From Candidatus Bacteroides pullicola (lineage in GTDB: Bacteria > Bacteroidota > Bacteroidia > Bacteroidales > Bacteroidaceae): a stretch of DNA of 64,000 nt. The notes beneath the pieces are model-generated. The model saw only the letters and a list, made by a program, of their open reading frames with translations. It was not told the origin of the DNA and ran no database searches. The position numbers and the translations under genes are program-made. How positions within the stretch are numbered: the stretch's first letter is position 1; the number at the start of each line of letters is the position of its first letter. Positions 25,575 to 34,352 of the stretch are shown one piece after another. The stretch spans positions 40,172 through 104,171 of the forward strand of contig DXCV01000061.1 of the NCBI GenBank assembly GCA_019115825.1. Reading direction: 5' to 3'.

Positions 25575-27383
25575 TTATTGGATTCCGCGTGTGCGGTGTA
25601 TGGCCGTGCTTTCCGATTGCTCGTAGTTTTGTTCCGCCATGCTCTGCATCCGGTCATACCGTGCCAGTACGGCATTGGCCAGTGTGTTCAGCGGCAAGGC
25701 CCCGGCACGGTAGGCATCGGCCACCGTGTCCGTCAGTTGGATGGTGCAGGGCACCTTGTCGATGGTGGCCACAAGGGTGTTCCCTTGCAGCACGGGATGG
25801 CCGATGCGTGGGTCAAGCGGCTCGTCGGGATAGGTCTTGTAACGGGTTGGCCCGGGAATTTCCCCTTGTTTGCCGCGTTCCAAAGCCTCATGCCCGGCCT
25901 TGTTCAGCAGGTTCAGGCCGCCGACACCGATAAGCAGCATTTTCAGAACTGGGTTCTTGACGAACAGCCCGGCGATGATGGAGGCTATAGGCACGAGGTT
26001 GTCTTTCAGCCCCAGCGATTGGGTCTTTCCCGTGAATATGCCCACAAGCAGGTCGGGCAGCATGGCCAGCACGTAGCCGAGGTTCTGACCGATGTCGCCC
26101 ATGCCGTCCAGGCCGAAGTTGGCCAGCAGGCCTTCCCAGCCGTTTTCATTGGTGGCCGTGGCATGGTTTCCAGACTGTTCCGTGCCATCGCCGGTTGGCC
26201 GCGCTTCCTCTTGCCCGGAGGCGTTTCCTGCTTCTTTTTTCCGCTTTTCTTCCTGTGCTGCCTCGGCGGCTTCCCGTTTGGCGCGTTCCGCCTCCAGCTT
26301 CGCTTTCTCTTTCAGGTAGGCTTCCTCCTGTCCGGGAGCGACAATCAGGGGTACGTCCTTGTATCTTTCATCCCGTTTGTTCCCGTCCGGGACGGTGAAC
26401 GTCTTGAAAGGAAAAGCGTTGCTGTCTTGTTTATCCCATCCCATAAATTCAAAGTCAAAATCTACAATCGGTATCTTGTTGGCCAGTTTTTCGTTGGTGC
26501 CGGTGATGTAGGCGTCCTCATGCGGCCGTATCTTCCTTTCTTCTTCCCTTATTTCATGGAACACGTTGGATGTGCTGCCGAACACGCCCTTGCTGATGCA
26601 CGTCTCCATGTCGTCAGCGGTGGGTGCGGCATCCTTTTCTTTGTCAAGATGGTTGGTCACTGCGCTCACGCCCACGTCAAACCCCACGAGCCTGAAAAAG
26701 GAAGCCCATGACCCTGCACCTCCCATCGCCAGCGCGTCCGCCGCCGTTCCCAAAGCCCATCCTGCGCCTTTCTCCACACTGGAAGGACGGTAGGCAGCCT
26801 CGCCCCTTGCTTCTATCTCCGCGTCCAGCGGCGACTGGTTCAGGGCTTGCGCCATGCCGAACAGGCTGGTCTTGGCGGCCTTGCGGAAGATGTAGTCCGT
26901 CGATGACTTGGGCATGCCGTCCTTCACCAGCTTGTATGTCATCTGACTTTCCACCCGGTAGCCGACGTAGGCACAGGCCAGGTCGCATCCGAGCCGGGCG
27001 GAACACTCGTCGTACCGCGCACGCCCTATCTCCTGGATGACGGCATGGCGCCATTCCCCTGCCAGCAGGGCCAAGTCCTGTTGGAGCTTCCGGGAACCGA
27101 GGATGCGCTGGCGGCACATCTCCACGTAATCCTCCGTGGTCTTGGAGTTCCATTCTCCCGTCACCTTGAGCAACTGGTACGGGTCGCTTCCGGGCATCTG
27201 CGAGGAAGCCATGAAGCTGAGTATGCCCGCCGCGCTGCACGAATAGTCGCGCATCTCTTCCGCCTGCTTGCGTCCGAGTTCCTTGCGGACGTCCTCCATG
27301 ACGGGGGAGACGTGGAAGCGGAAGTAGTCCTGCAGCAGCCATTCTATTCCGGCGAAACGCCCGGTGTCCTTTATCTTGCCCAT
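25575..27383 (-). CDS. Large transfer-region protein of unknown function
   Basis: A 602-residue protein starting MGKIKDTGRFAGIEWLLQDY. It is helical in the first 230 residues, has a charged coiled-coil with linker (KEKAKLEAERAKREAAEAAQ) near 360-400, and hydrophobic stretches near 430-500 (LGYVLAMLPDLLVGIF, LVPIASIIAGLFV, MLLIGVGGLNLL) that could span or lie on the membrane. The C-terminal MAEQNYEQSE resembles the AAQNYEQGMSEG end of the peptidoglycan hydrolase, a possible shared tail. No named family is recognised. Position in the operon suggests a structural transfer role. Confidence 0.65.
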   Translation of the reverse strand: MGKIKDTGRFAGIEWLLQDYFRFHVSPVMEDVRKELGRKQAEEMRDYSCSAAGILSFMASSQMPGSDPYQLLKVTGEWNSKTTEDYVEMCRQRILGSRKLQQDLALLAGEWRHAVIQEIGRARYDECSARLGCDLACAYVGYRVESQMTYKLVKDGMPKSSTDYIFRKAAKTSLFGMAQALNQSPLDAEIEARGEAAYRPSSVEKGAGWALGTAADALAMGGAGSWASFFRLVGFDVGVSAVTNHLDKEKDAAPTADDMETCISKGVFGSTSNVFHEIREEERKIRPHEDAYITGTNEKLANKIPIVDFDFEFMGWDKQDSNAFPFKTFTVPDGNKRDERYKDVPLIVAPGQEEAYLKEKAKLEAERAKREAAEAAQEEKRKKEAGNASGQEEARPTGDGTEQSGNHATATNENGWEGLLANFGLDGMGDIGQNLGYVLAMLPDLLVGIFTGKTQSLGLKDNLVPIASIIAGLFVKNPVLKMLLIGVGGLNLLNKAGHEALERGKQGEIPGPTRYKTYPDEPLDPRIGHPVLQGNTLVATIDKVPCTIQLTDTVADAYRAGALPLNTLANAVLARYDRMQSMAEQNYEQSESTAIHRTRGIQ

Positions 27384-27414
27384 CCGACTATTGCAATTTT
27401 TTAATTCTTAATTT

Positions 27415-27708
27415 TTAATTCTTCATTGAGATTAACTGTTCCCTCGTCTGCTCGATGGCCCGGTGATAGACTTCCATCTGCTTGGGGAAATGTTCTTCCA
27501 GCCATCCGTCCTTGTCAATCCGGTCGTGCAGGAAGAGGAAGGCCGCCTGCCGGGTGATTTCCACCGACGGCTCGCCCTCTTCCCGGTTGTTGAACCATGC
27601 CTTTGTCCACCAGCGGACACCGGCCCGGTCGGGATAGACGCTGACGATTCTCGGTATGTCGAAGTGCTGCACGTCAATGTCCAGCCCGGCCAGCGGGTCG
27701 ATGGCCAT
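27415..27708 (-). CDS. Small transfer-operon protein (97 aa)
   Basis: A 97-residue product starting MAIDPLAGLDIDVQHFDIPR, with a Trp-rich stretch (VRWWTKAWFNN) and a helical C-terminal half. It starts 8 bases after the preceding gene. No family is recognised. Confidence 0.55.
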   Translation of the reverse strand: MAIDPLAGLDIDVQHFDIPRIVSVYPDRAGVRWWTKAWFNNREEGEPSVEITRQAAFLFLHDRIDKDGWLEEHFPKQMEVYHRAIEQTREQLISMKN

Positions 27709-27716
27709 GTCCGGCG

Positions 27717-28538
27717 CTAAGGCTTGTTCGCGGACTTTTTTTTTACTGCGTCATCCACCGTGGAGAGAAACACGCCCTGCCTGGACGCGAGGTAGTCCAG
27801 GAAGTCCGCTATCAGCAGTTCCTGCACCTTGCAGGCCAATGGCAGGGCGCGGCTCCCGATGCCGAGCGGGTTGCCCATGGACGGCATGGTCTCGAAAAAG
27901 TAGTTCCGCGCGGCCGCCTGGGTGAAGAGGTTGCGGAGCGACTGTTCCGTCCGCTGCGGCGATGCGTACAGGCCGTGGCGGAGGTCGTCCAGGTAGCGTG
28001 GCAGGAAGCGGAGCATCAGCGTTTCGATCTCCTGCCGGTCTTTGTCATAGCGTGTCCGGATGCCGGGGGCTTCCAAACCTCCCTGCATCTGGCCGTCCGG
28101 AAGGCCGACGGCTTTCAGGTTGCCGTACAGCATGGTCAGGAACTCCAGCGGGTCCAGTTCCTCCCCGTCGAACTTCACTTCCATGTGCAGCAGGCGGCCG
28201 CTGAGCGCCACGGGCTCACCGGCTTGTACGGACTGGCCGAAACCGGCGTACACGTTGGCCAGGTGGCCGTAGGTCACTTCATACTTGCCGTAACGGATGG
28301 TCTGGCAGATGCCGTGCGTCCGGTCGCTGCCGACGGCTGTCACCGTGCCGCTGGCCAAGGCGGCCAGCAGGCGGTGGCTGACGGGAAAGTCGATGCCGTG
28401 GTGGAAGAACTTTTCCCCGGTGACGGGATGCGTCTGTTCCCCGTAGCCCAGGGAGAGCGTCACGTCCTCTTCCGTTTCCTCGAAGGGCATGCAATATCCG
28501 CTGGGGGAACGCAATATCATTTCTACGGTATATTCCAT
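27717..28538 (-). CDS. M23 peptidase-like protein, atypical zinc site
   Basis: A 273-residue protein whose first ~135 residues have the lysostaphin-type (M23) fold pattern: LSLGYGEQTHPVTGEKFFHHGIDF, VTAVGSDRTHGICQTI, YEVTYGHLANVYAGFGQSV. The usual HLHFE motif reads LLHMEV here, so the first His of HxH is missing. The C-terminal half is helical and unassigned. There is no signal peptide. It may be a structural or weak peptidase homologue; the operon already has a canonical M23 enzyme at 21319 and another lies at 35324. Confidence 0.7.
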   Translation of the reverse strand: MEYTVEMILRSPSGYCMPFEETEEDVTLSLGYGEQTHPVTGEKFFHHGIDFPVSHRLLAALASGTVTAVGSDRTHGICQTIRYGKYEVTYGHLANVYAGFGQSVQAGEPVALSGRLLHMEVKFDGEELDPLEFLTMLYGNLKAVGLPDGQMQGGLEAPGIRTRYDKDRQEIETLMLRFLPRYLDDLRHGLYASPQRTEQSLRNLFTQAAARNYFFETMPSMGNPLGIGSRALPLACKVQELLIADFLDYLASRQGVFLSTVDDAVKKKSANKP

Positions 28539-28559
28539 TGTCGTATGTATGTGGTTGTC

Positions 28560-29207
28560 TTATCTTCTCATTCCTGTGGACTGTCCTTGTCTTTCCTCCT
28601 GTTCGTCTTCCCAGGGCTGGGGGGCTTGCGCCCTTGACCCTCCGTCCTGTCCGCGCACGTTGGAGTTGTTGCCGACGAGCATCAGGCCGAGCAGAAGCCC
28701 GGCAATCTTGCCCAGCCAGCCGGTGCGTCCGAAGACGAGGTAGGCTGCGGCGACCAACCCGGCGAGGCTCAGTCCGGACACGTTGCCTTTGGCGAGGTTG
28801 CCGAAGAAATTGCCGAACATGTCCAGGGCGTTGCCGCTGAAGATGCCTTGGAAAAACTTGCCGATGCCGTTCCAGCGGTCAGCGGTCGCGCTCACGGAGT
28901 CCATCGCTTCCCCGGCTTTCTCCTTCATGCCGTCCACGCTTTCCACGACCGTGTCCGTGGTGCTTTCGCCTATCACCGCGTCGCTGACTATCCGTGCCAG
29001 GCTCTTGTCGGTGGTGAGCTTTTCCCATGCCACGTAACCGGCCGCACCTCCCACGGCGGCGGTCTTCATGGCCTGACCGGCCCCGCGCAGGGTCTGCGAA
29101 GGGTGCAGGACGGCATGGCCTGCCGATTTGCCGGCCTGTCCGGTGGCTTTTCCGATGCCACGGGCTGCCGTGCCTCCGTATTTCAGTAAACTGCTCCAAA
29201 AACTCAT
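28560..29207 (-). CDS. Membrane-associated transfer-region protein
   Basis: A 215-residue protein starting MSFWSSLLKYGGTAARGIGK. It has Gly/Ala-rich amphipathic segments (AAVGGAAGYVAWEKL), a helical centre and hydrophobic segments near residues 145-180 (LSLAGLVAAAYLVFG, WLGKIAGLLLGLMLVG). The tail is Gln- and Glu-rich. No family is recognised. Envelope location and transfer role are inferred from context. Confidence 0.6.
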   Translation of the reverse strand: MSFWSSLLKYGGTAARGIGKATGQAGKSAGHAVLHPSQTLRGAGQAMKTAAVGGAAGYVAWEKLTTDKSLARIVSDAVIGESTTDTVVESVDGMKEKAGEAMDSVSATADRWNGIGKFFQGIFSGNALDMFGNFFGNLAKGNVSGLSLAGLVAAAYLVFGRTGWLGKIAGLLLGLMLVGNNSNVRGQDGGSRAQAPQPWEDEQEERQGQSTGMRR

Positions 29208-29230
29208 GTCCTTGTTATATTATGGTGTGC

Positions 29231-29920
29231 TTAAAATCCCTTGTGTCCGTTCCGCTTCCACCGTTGCATGGCGGCGCGGGCTATCTCTTTCTTGTCGGCC
29301 GTCGGTCGCGAGCCTTCGTCTATCTCCGCCCAGATGTCGCCGAGCGTGGTGTATTTCACCGCCTTGGTCAGCCGCCGTATTTTCCGGTTCATCCCTTTCA
29401 GCTTCGGACGGATGCCGAACACGGTCTCCATCCGTTCCTTTTCCGTCATCTTGCTGTCGCCCATGCAGACGGTGCGGATGTCGTTCACGATTTCCACGCC
29501 GCCGAGTATGACCTCCCTGTAGATTTTGTTCCGGCGCGTGGAAAGGGCCACGGCGAGGGCGTTGTCGGGTGCTTCGCCCAACTGCCGGGAAAAGTCGCCC
29601 AGGTTGTCGCACAAGGCGGTCACCTCGTGGTAGAAGCCGTAGATTTCCGCCGCGTAGCAGATGACGGAGCGGAACGAGTCCAGGTAGTCGTTGAACTCCT
29701 GTTGCAGGTCTGCCGTGGCCTTCACCTCTTCTTTGGTCCAGATGTGCCCGGTCGTTTGCAGGAGCATCACTTTCTCCTGGTTCTTCAATGACTTTTCCGC
29801 CTTGTCGGTATATACCAGTATCATCCCGGCCAGGGTCGGGTCAACCTGCGCACGGGCCTCGTTCCAGCCGGACAAGGCGATGAGGACGGCGGTAATCAGG
29901 ATGTGCATTCTCTTTCCCAT
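29231..29920 (-). CDS. Secreted transfer-region protein, paralogue A
   Basis: A 229-residue protein with a signal peptide (MHILITAVLIALSGWNEARAQ), helical after cleavage. It shares layout and short motifs with the next gene: a QQEFNDYLDSF-like helix, a CYAAEIYGFYHE segment and a final YTTLGDIWAEI ... AMQRWKR. The two are probably an old duplication. Proteins of this kind recur in Bacteroidales transfer regions, probably in the periplasm; the mechanism is unknown. Confidence 0.65.
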   Translation of the reverse strand: MGKRMHILITAVLIALSGWNEARAQVDPTLAGMILVYTDKAEKSLKNQEKVMLLQTTGHIWTKEEVKATADLQQEFNDYLDSFRSVICYAAEIYGFYHEVTALCDNLGDFSRQLGEAPDNALAVALSTRRNKIYREVILGGVEIVNDIRTVCMGDSKMTEKERMETVFGIRPKLKGMNRKIRRLTKAVKYTTLGDIWAEIDEGSRPTADKKEIARAAMQRWKRNGHKGF

Positions 29921-29932
29921 GATGCGTTCCTC

Positions 29933-30631
29933 CTATCTGCCAGCCGTGCGGGCCGCCCTCCGCCAGCGTTCCATGGCCATGGAGGCCACTTCCCCGTAAC
30001 TGCGGTCGAGCATTCCGGCGGTGATGTTGTTCCATACGTCCGTCAGGGTGTAGTAGCGTATGCTCAGGTGGAGCAGGTGGAGCTTTTTCCCGAACAGTTC
30101 CAGCTTGTCGTTGAGTGCCCACAGGGTCTTGGAGCGTTCCGCGCCGGTGAGCATGTTTTCCGGGCCGCCCTTAGCCACCGCGTCTTTCAGCAGGGTGAAC
30201 ACGGACACCAGTTCCGTGGCGGTCTCCATATACAGGTTGTTCATGCTCAGCGTGGCCGCGATGCCTTGCGGATTGTCACTGACGGCTTTCCGCAACTTGC
30301 CCAGCGTGATGAAGATGCGCACACCGTCGTTGTAGAGGTGGGTGCAGGCCTTGAGCGAGGAGGCATAGCCGCTGGCGGTTTTCAGGTAGTCGTTGTATTT
30401 CTTCTGCCAGCCGTGTATTTGGTTGAACTCGGCGGCGATGGCGTTCTGCAGCATGGCCGTCTGGGTTTGCCCTTTGATTTGGCTTTCCATCTGCCCGTCT
30501 ATCAGTTCGTTGCCCTCGGCCAGCGCCATCCATTCCAACGGGTTGGCGGTGACTATCTGCGCGCGGCCTTTCATCCCCGTGCAGGCGAGGACGGCAATCA
30601 GGAACAGTATGTTAATGGTTCGCGATTTCAT
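29933..30631 (-). CDS. Secreted transfer-region protein, paralogue B
   Basis: A 232-residue protein with a signal peptide (INILFLIAVLACTGMKGRAQ). It is helical, with IHGWQKKYNDYLKTASGYASSL and a C-terminal RYYTLTDVWNNI ... AMERWRRA block that parallels YTTLGDIWAEI ... AMQRWKR in the neighbouring paralogue. It overlaps the upstream PH-domain gene by 20 bases, indicating translational coupling. Predicted periplasmic. Confidence 0.65.
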   Translation of the reverse strand: MKSRTINILFLIAVLACTGMKGRAQIVTANPLEWMALAEGNELIDGQMESQIKGQTQTAMLQNAIAAEFNQIHGWQKKYNDYLKTASGYASSLKACTHLYNDGVRIFITLGKLRKAVSDNPQGIAATLSMNNLYMETATELVSVFTLLKDAVAKGGPENMLTGAERSKTLWALNDKLELFGKKLHLLHLSIRYYTLTDVWNNITAGMLDRSYGEVASMAMERWRRAARTAGR

Positions 30632-31106
30632 AGATGCCTTTCTTTTGTCTGTTGTATTCCACCCGTTCGCGGATGGTGCGCACGATGTCCGAATCCTGCT
30701 TGATGCCGGTCAGGTCCTGCCAGGGCGTGTTCCTGTCAGTGGAATAGACGCGGACGGTCTTCAGCCCGAAGACCTGTTGCATCAGCGTCTGTTGCTCGTG
30801 GAAGTCCACCACGCGGTACAGTTCCATGTAGTCCACCTTGCGTTGGAACACGCCCTGTTCGCAGACAAGCTGCTCGCCGCCGATGCGGTAGCGGATGCGC
30901 TTGAGGTAGAGGAAGCGGTAAAGCAGGCACAGCCCCAACAGCAAAGATACGGCCAGGGCCAAGCCGGACAACGGCTTTTCCATGCCGCCGTAGGCCAACC
31001 CCACGGGGCAGAGCAACAGCAGGGGCAGCTCGTCTATGGCAAACTGTGCCGGGTGCGGCTGCAGGACGATGGTCGGAAAGTAAGGTATGTATGCTGACTG
31101 GTTCAT
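30612..31106 (-). CDS. PH-domain (bPH_2-like) membrane protein
   Basis: A 164-residue protein with two hydrophobic segments (near residues 27-40 and 48-66), followed by a bacterial PH-like domain: IRYRIGGEQLVCEQGVFQRKVDYMELYRVVDF, VRVYSTDRNTP and a closing helix. The IGGEQLVCEQGVF pattern is typical of the DUF304/bPH_2 fold. It overlaps the primase gene by 4 bases (ATGA), indicating coupling. Role in transfer unknown. Confidence 0.7.
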   Translation of the reverse strand: MNQSAYIPYFPTIVLQPHPAQFAIDELPLLLLCPVGLAYGGMEKPLSGLALAVSLLLGLCLLYRFLYLKRIRYRIGGEQLVCEQGVFQRKVDYMELYRVVDFHEQQTLMQQVFGLKTVRVYSTDRNTPWQDLTGIKQDSDIVRTIRERVEYNRQKKGIYEIANH

Positions 31107-32488
31107 CGGTGGTATCCTGTGGGGCGTTTTTGTTCATTCTCGTGGCTCTCGTTCTGTCCTTGACGGACGGTCTCTTCCTGCTTGCGCAGTTTCAGGAGCT
31201 GGTCGTTCCAGTCCTTGCAGGCGTAAAGCGGCTCTTCACGGACGGCTTTGGTGTCGTTCCTCTCGTCCAGGCCGAGAAATTCCGACAGCCCTCTCCTGAA
31301 ATCCTTGTAGTACCCGTTCATGGCCTCCGTCTGTTCCCGGATGTCGTCCGGGTGGCTCAGTCCGCCCGAGCGCATGGCCGATGCTTCTTCCCACGCCGCC
31401 TCGTATTTCCCGTAGGCTGCGCGCACTCCGTCGGGCAGCAGGTCTGCGTCGCCTTTGTCGATGCCGCCGCCTTCGGGAATGGAATCGAGGTAGGGCTTCC
31501 GTTCCGGGGTCGGCTCGATGTCCGAGCGTACCGCATGGCGGATTGCCTTTCTCAGGTTCTCCGCGAACTCCTTGCCTGCGGAATCCGTGTCGAAGCAGAT
31601 GTGGTGTACGGCGGAGCGGCTGTGCGAGATGACACCGCGCATCTGGCCGACGGTCGGGTTGCCGCCCGTGGAGACGAACACCGCCTTTCTCAGTTCCCTG
31701 TCTTCTTTTTGGTGGAGCTGGTAGTAGGCCATCGCGTCGTAGGCGCTTTCAAACCAGTAGATGCGCGTGGCGGAGGACAGCGGCGTTTCGGCCGGGCTGG
31801 CCATCCAAAGACCTTCCGAGGAATTGCTGCCTTCGGCTTTCCCCTTGTAGCCGCCGCTGCCGTCCAGCCTTGGCCGCCCGCGTTCTTCCAGCCCTACCGT
31901 TCCCTCCTTGCCGGGCAAGGACATGGGAAAGGCGAGGTTGGAAAAGGTCAGGCCGTCCGCACGGTGCTTGGTGGCCAGGCAGAAATGCCTGTGGAACGCA
32001 TACTGCGTGTAGAGGTCGATGCCACGGAACTTGAAATAGGGGTAGAACTTCTTTTGGGTTTCCCTCTCTTGCGGGTTGAAACGGTGGATGTCGTAGTCGT
32101 CCATCGAGAAGGGCTTGCTTTCCTTGAGCGGTTGCAGCACCCTCGTGGTGCGGTCGTCCGTGAAATGGTGCAGCAGGCGGTTGCATACCAAGTTGACCAG
32201 GCGGTCGGGCGACATCCCGGCCCGGTAGTCGGAAAAGAATTGTGGATGTTCCTTGATGAAGGAGATGACGTTGTACAGTTTTTGTTCGGGCGGCTGGAAA
32301 CAGCAGTAGCCGTTTGCCGTGACGATGAACTTGTCGCCACGGACACGCCTGCCGTCTCCATCCAGACGGACGTAACTGGGATAGCGCAGGCCGTCACGCC
32401 GGTTCAGGTGGTAGCCCGCGTCCTTCAACACGTCCTGTATGTCTATCCGCCGCAGGAAATCGTCGTATGTCAGGTCTCCTTCTCGCAT
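31103..32488 (-). CDS. Toprim-domain primase-like protein (DUF3991 type)
   Basis: A 461-residue protein. The N-terminal ~110 residues (FLRRIDIQDVLKDAGYHL, YNVISFIKEHPQFF) resemble the domain preceding Toprim in mobile-element primases, without the CHC2 zinc Cys set. The Toprim core is seen in IYWFESAYDAMAYYQLH (catalytic Glu), FVSTGGNPTVGQM and HHICFDTDSAGKEFAENL (DxD). It would prime complementary-strand synthesis or act in element replication. It belongs to the transfer operon, 33 bases after the 32522 gene. Confidence 0.82.
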   Translation of the reverse strand: MREGDLTYDDFLRRIDIQDVLKDAGYHLNRRDGLRYPSYVRLDGDGRRVRGDKFIVTANGYCCFQPPEQKLYNVISFIKEHPQFFSDYRAGMSPDRLVNLVCNRLLHHFTDDRTTRVLQPLKESKPFSMDDYDIHRFNPQERETQKKFYPYFKFRGIDLYTQYAFHRHFCLATKHRADGLTFSNLAFPMSLPGKEGTVGLEERGRPRLDGSGGYKGKAEGSNSSEGLWMASPAETPLSSATRIYWFESAYDAMAYYQLHQKEDRELRKAVFVSTGGNPTVGQMRGVISHSRSAVHHICFDTDSAGKEFAENLRKAIRHAVRSDIEPTPERKPYLDSIPEGGGIDKGDADLLPDGVRAAYGKYEAAWEEASAMRSGGLSHPDDIREQTEAMNGYYKDFRRGLSEFLGLDERNDTKAVREEPLYACKDWNDQLLKLRKQEETVRQGQNESHENEQKRPTGYHR

Positions 32489-32521
32489 CGTTCTTGTTGT
32501 TTGTATGGTTCTTTTCCTTGT

Positions 32522-34099
32522 TTATCTGCCGTTGCCCAAGTGCATGTCCCTGTGTTCCGCGTTCATGGCCGCCTCGAAGTTCCTTGCCGCCACGTCCATC
32601 GGCGTGTCCACGCCCGGCTTGAAGTACGGACGGGGCGGGGGCGCCCCGAAACGGTCGGCGAACACGACGGGGGCGTGGCGTGGAGGATGGTGCGCGTCAT
32701 GAACCAGGCCGCCCATCACGGATGCCCCGGCCAGCAGGGCACCGCCGATTTTCGCGCCCAGCCCGGTACGGCTTTTCATGTCAACCTCGCCGAATATCTT
32801 GGAAAACAGCTTCATGCGGTGGTAGTCGTCCACGGCAAGGAACTTGTCGTAGTCTTTCTGGGTAATCTCATGGCTCACCCGTTCACCGTCGATGACGGCG
32901 GTCATGCGGTATTTGCCTTCCGTTTCGGAGGGCTCCACGCGGATTTCGCCCACGCTGACCTCCCTGCCGTGCCTCCCTTCCCGGAACCAGCCCTTGTCTT
33001 CATTGATATAGGCCAGGTCATCCCCATATACGGACGCACCCTCGCGGGGCGTTTCCGCTTCCACGGAATACCCGTCGGGGGCTTGTGCCGGTTGCGCCCT
33101 CGTTGCAGCCGCCGTCTCCTGTTGCTGCGCCGCTTCTATTTCCTGCCGCACTTCCGGGCGCAGGTCAATGGCGATGCGTTCCTTGCTATTCAGAATGTCC
33201 GTCGTGACGGCGGAGGCGAAGTCGGATTGGATGATGCCGTTCAGCGTTCCCAGCCTTTGCTCCAAGGAATGCTCCTTCAAGGAGTTGGAGGTCAGCACGG
33301 CCAGTTCCTCGTCGGTCAGGTCGTACACCATGTCTGCCGCCACCTTGTCTGATTGTATGGTCAGGGTCTTCCGTTCGCGGTCGATAAGGAGGCCGTGCGA
33401 GGCCAGGCATTCCTGCCATTTCTCGTTGGAGAAATACACGGGCGAGGTTATCAGTTCCTTGTAGGGCTTGGCCGGTTCCGTGCTTCTCGGCACAGTGTGG
33501 ACGGGAGTGATGACGGCCTCCAGGTCTTGCAGCACGTCCTGGCTGGCCGGTGCGGAGGGACGGGCTTGGCCTTTGTAGTAAAAGCCGTAGCCGCCCGATT
33601 GCAGTTCACCGGGTTTCAGCCGTCCGTCGGGACGCTCGGCCACCATCGGCGCGCCGGGATAGAACAGGGCACCGCCCACACGGCGCAGGTGCCAGCCGCC
33701 CTGTTGCCTTGGTGTCCAGCCTAAGAAGGCGGGATGCCAGCCAAGCCGTCCGTATTCCCCGGCACCGATGCGGTAGCCGTGAAGGCCCATCGCCACCCGT
33801 CCGTTTGCGTTGCGGGCGTGTACGAAGTTACGGGGCAGGTAGAAGTCGCCGCCAACAATCTCCGTGAAGGTGTTGTAGGCTTTCTTGTTGGCGTAGTTCG
33901 TGCCCCAGTCGGTCAGGACCGCCACTTGCCTGTCCGTGAGCGGATAGGACAAGAGCGGGGAGTCGTGTCCTTGCACCAGCAGCTTGTAGCTGCCGCCGTC
34001 CATGACGACGTGGGCCTGCATCCCGTTGCGCAGCAGGATGTCACGCAGTTCGGGTTGCAGGTCCGCAGCTCTGGGGTTGGTGTTCTTTCTGATGGCCAT
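32522..34099 (-). CDS. Large transfer-region protein with repeated segment
   Basis: A 525-residue protein starting MAIRKNTNPRAADLQPELRDILL. Two segments around residues 15-70 and 225-300 share a pattern: ILLRNGMQAHVVMDGGSYKL ... PLTDRQVAVLTDWGTN against CLASHGLLIDRERKTLTI ... LTDEELAVLTSNSL, so an internal duplication is likely. A third block lies near residue 390 (MTAVIDGERVSHEITQKDYD). The C-terminus is Pro- and His-rich. These repeats resemble the small modules shared with DUF3945/DUF4099 proteins of Bacteroidales elements; this is a tentative link. Confidence 0.6.
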   Translation of the reverse strand: MAIRKNTNPRAADLQPELRDILLRNGMQAHVVMDGGSYKLLVQGHDSPLLSYPLTDRQVAVLTDWGTNYANKKAYNTFTEIVGGDFYLPRNFVHARNANGRVAMGLHGYRIGAGEYGRLGWHPAFLGWTPRQQGGWHLRRVGGALFYPGAPMVAERPDGRLKPGELQSGGYGFYYKGQARPSAPASQDVLQDLEAVITPVHTVPRSTEPAKPYKELITSPVYFSNEKWQECLASHGLLIDRERKTLTIQSDKVAADMVYDLTDEELAVLTSNSLKEHSLEQRLGTLNGIIQSDFASAVTTDILNSKERIAIDLRPEVRQEIEAAQQQETAAATRAQPAQAPDGYSVEAETPREGASVYGDDLAYINEDKGWFREGRHGREVSVGEIRVEPSETEGKYRMTAVIDGERVSHEITQKDYDKFLAVDDYHRMKLFSKIFGEVDMKSRTGLGAKIGGALLAGASVMGGLVHDAHHPPRHAPVVFADRFGAPPPRPYFKPGVDTPMDVAARNFEAAMNAEHRDMHLGNGR

Positions 34100-34118
34100 A
34101 GTCGTAATCTGTCAAGGG

Positions 34119-34343
34119 TTATGCGTCACCGCTTTCCAAGGCGGCTTCCAGTTGCGCGTCTTTATGATGGACGAATTGTTCCGCGCTCTCGTCATTGGCC
34201 GGGAGGGAGTGTTGTTCGCAATAGGAGGCGTACTCCTCCTGCCACTCGCGGCTGTGGTGGTTCACGTAGTCCAGCCAGCCGTATTCGCCGTCCTGCATCT
34301 TTTCGATGAGGATGTCTTCGGGATAGAAAGTTGTCGTTTCCAT
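34119..34343 (-). CDS. Small acidic transfer-operon protein (74 aa)
   Basis: A 74-residue acidic protein starting METTTFYPEDILIEKMQDGEYGW, rich in Glu, His and Tyr, with no motif recognised. It lies 9 bases after the DUF4099-type gene and 19 bases before the next, so it is part of the operon. Confidence 0.55.
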   Translation of the reverse strand: METTTFYPEDILIEKMQDGEYGWLDYVNHHSREWQEEYASYCEQHSLPANDESAEQFVHHKDAQLEAALESGDA

Positions 34344-34352
34344 AGGTCTGTT

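Noticed and set aside
31046..33352. A 768-codon open frame on the + strand opposite the primase and the 32522 gene
   Set aside because: The leftward frames hold the Toprim motifs and tight operon spacing; the antisense product has no domain.
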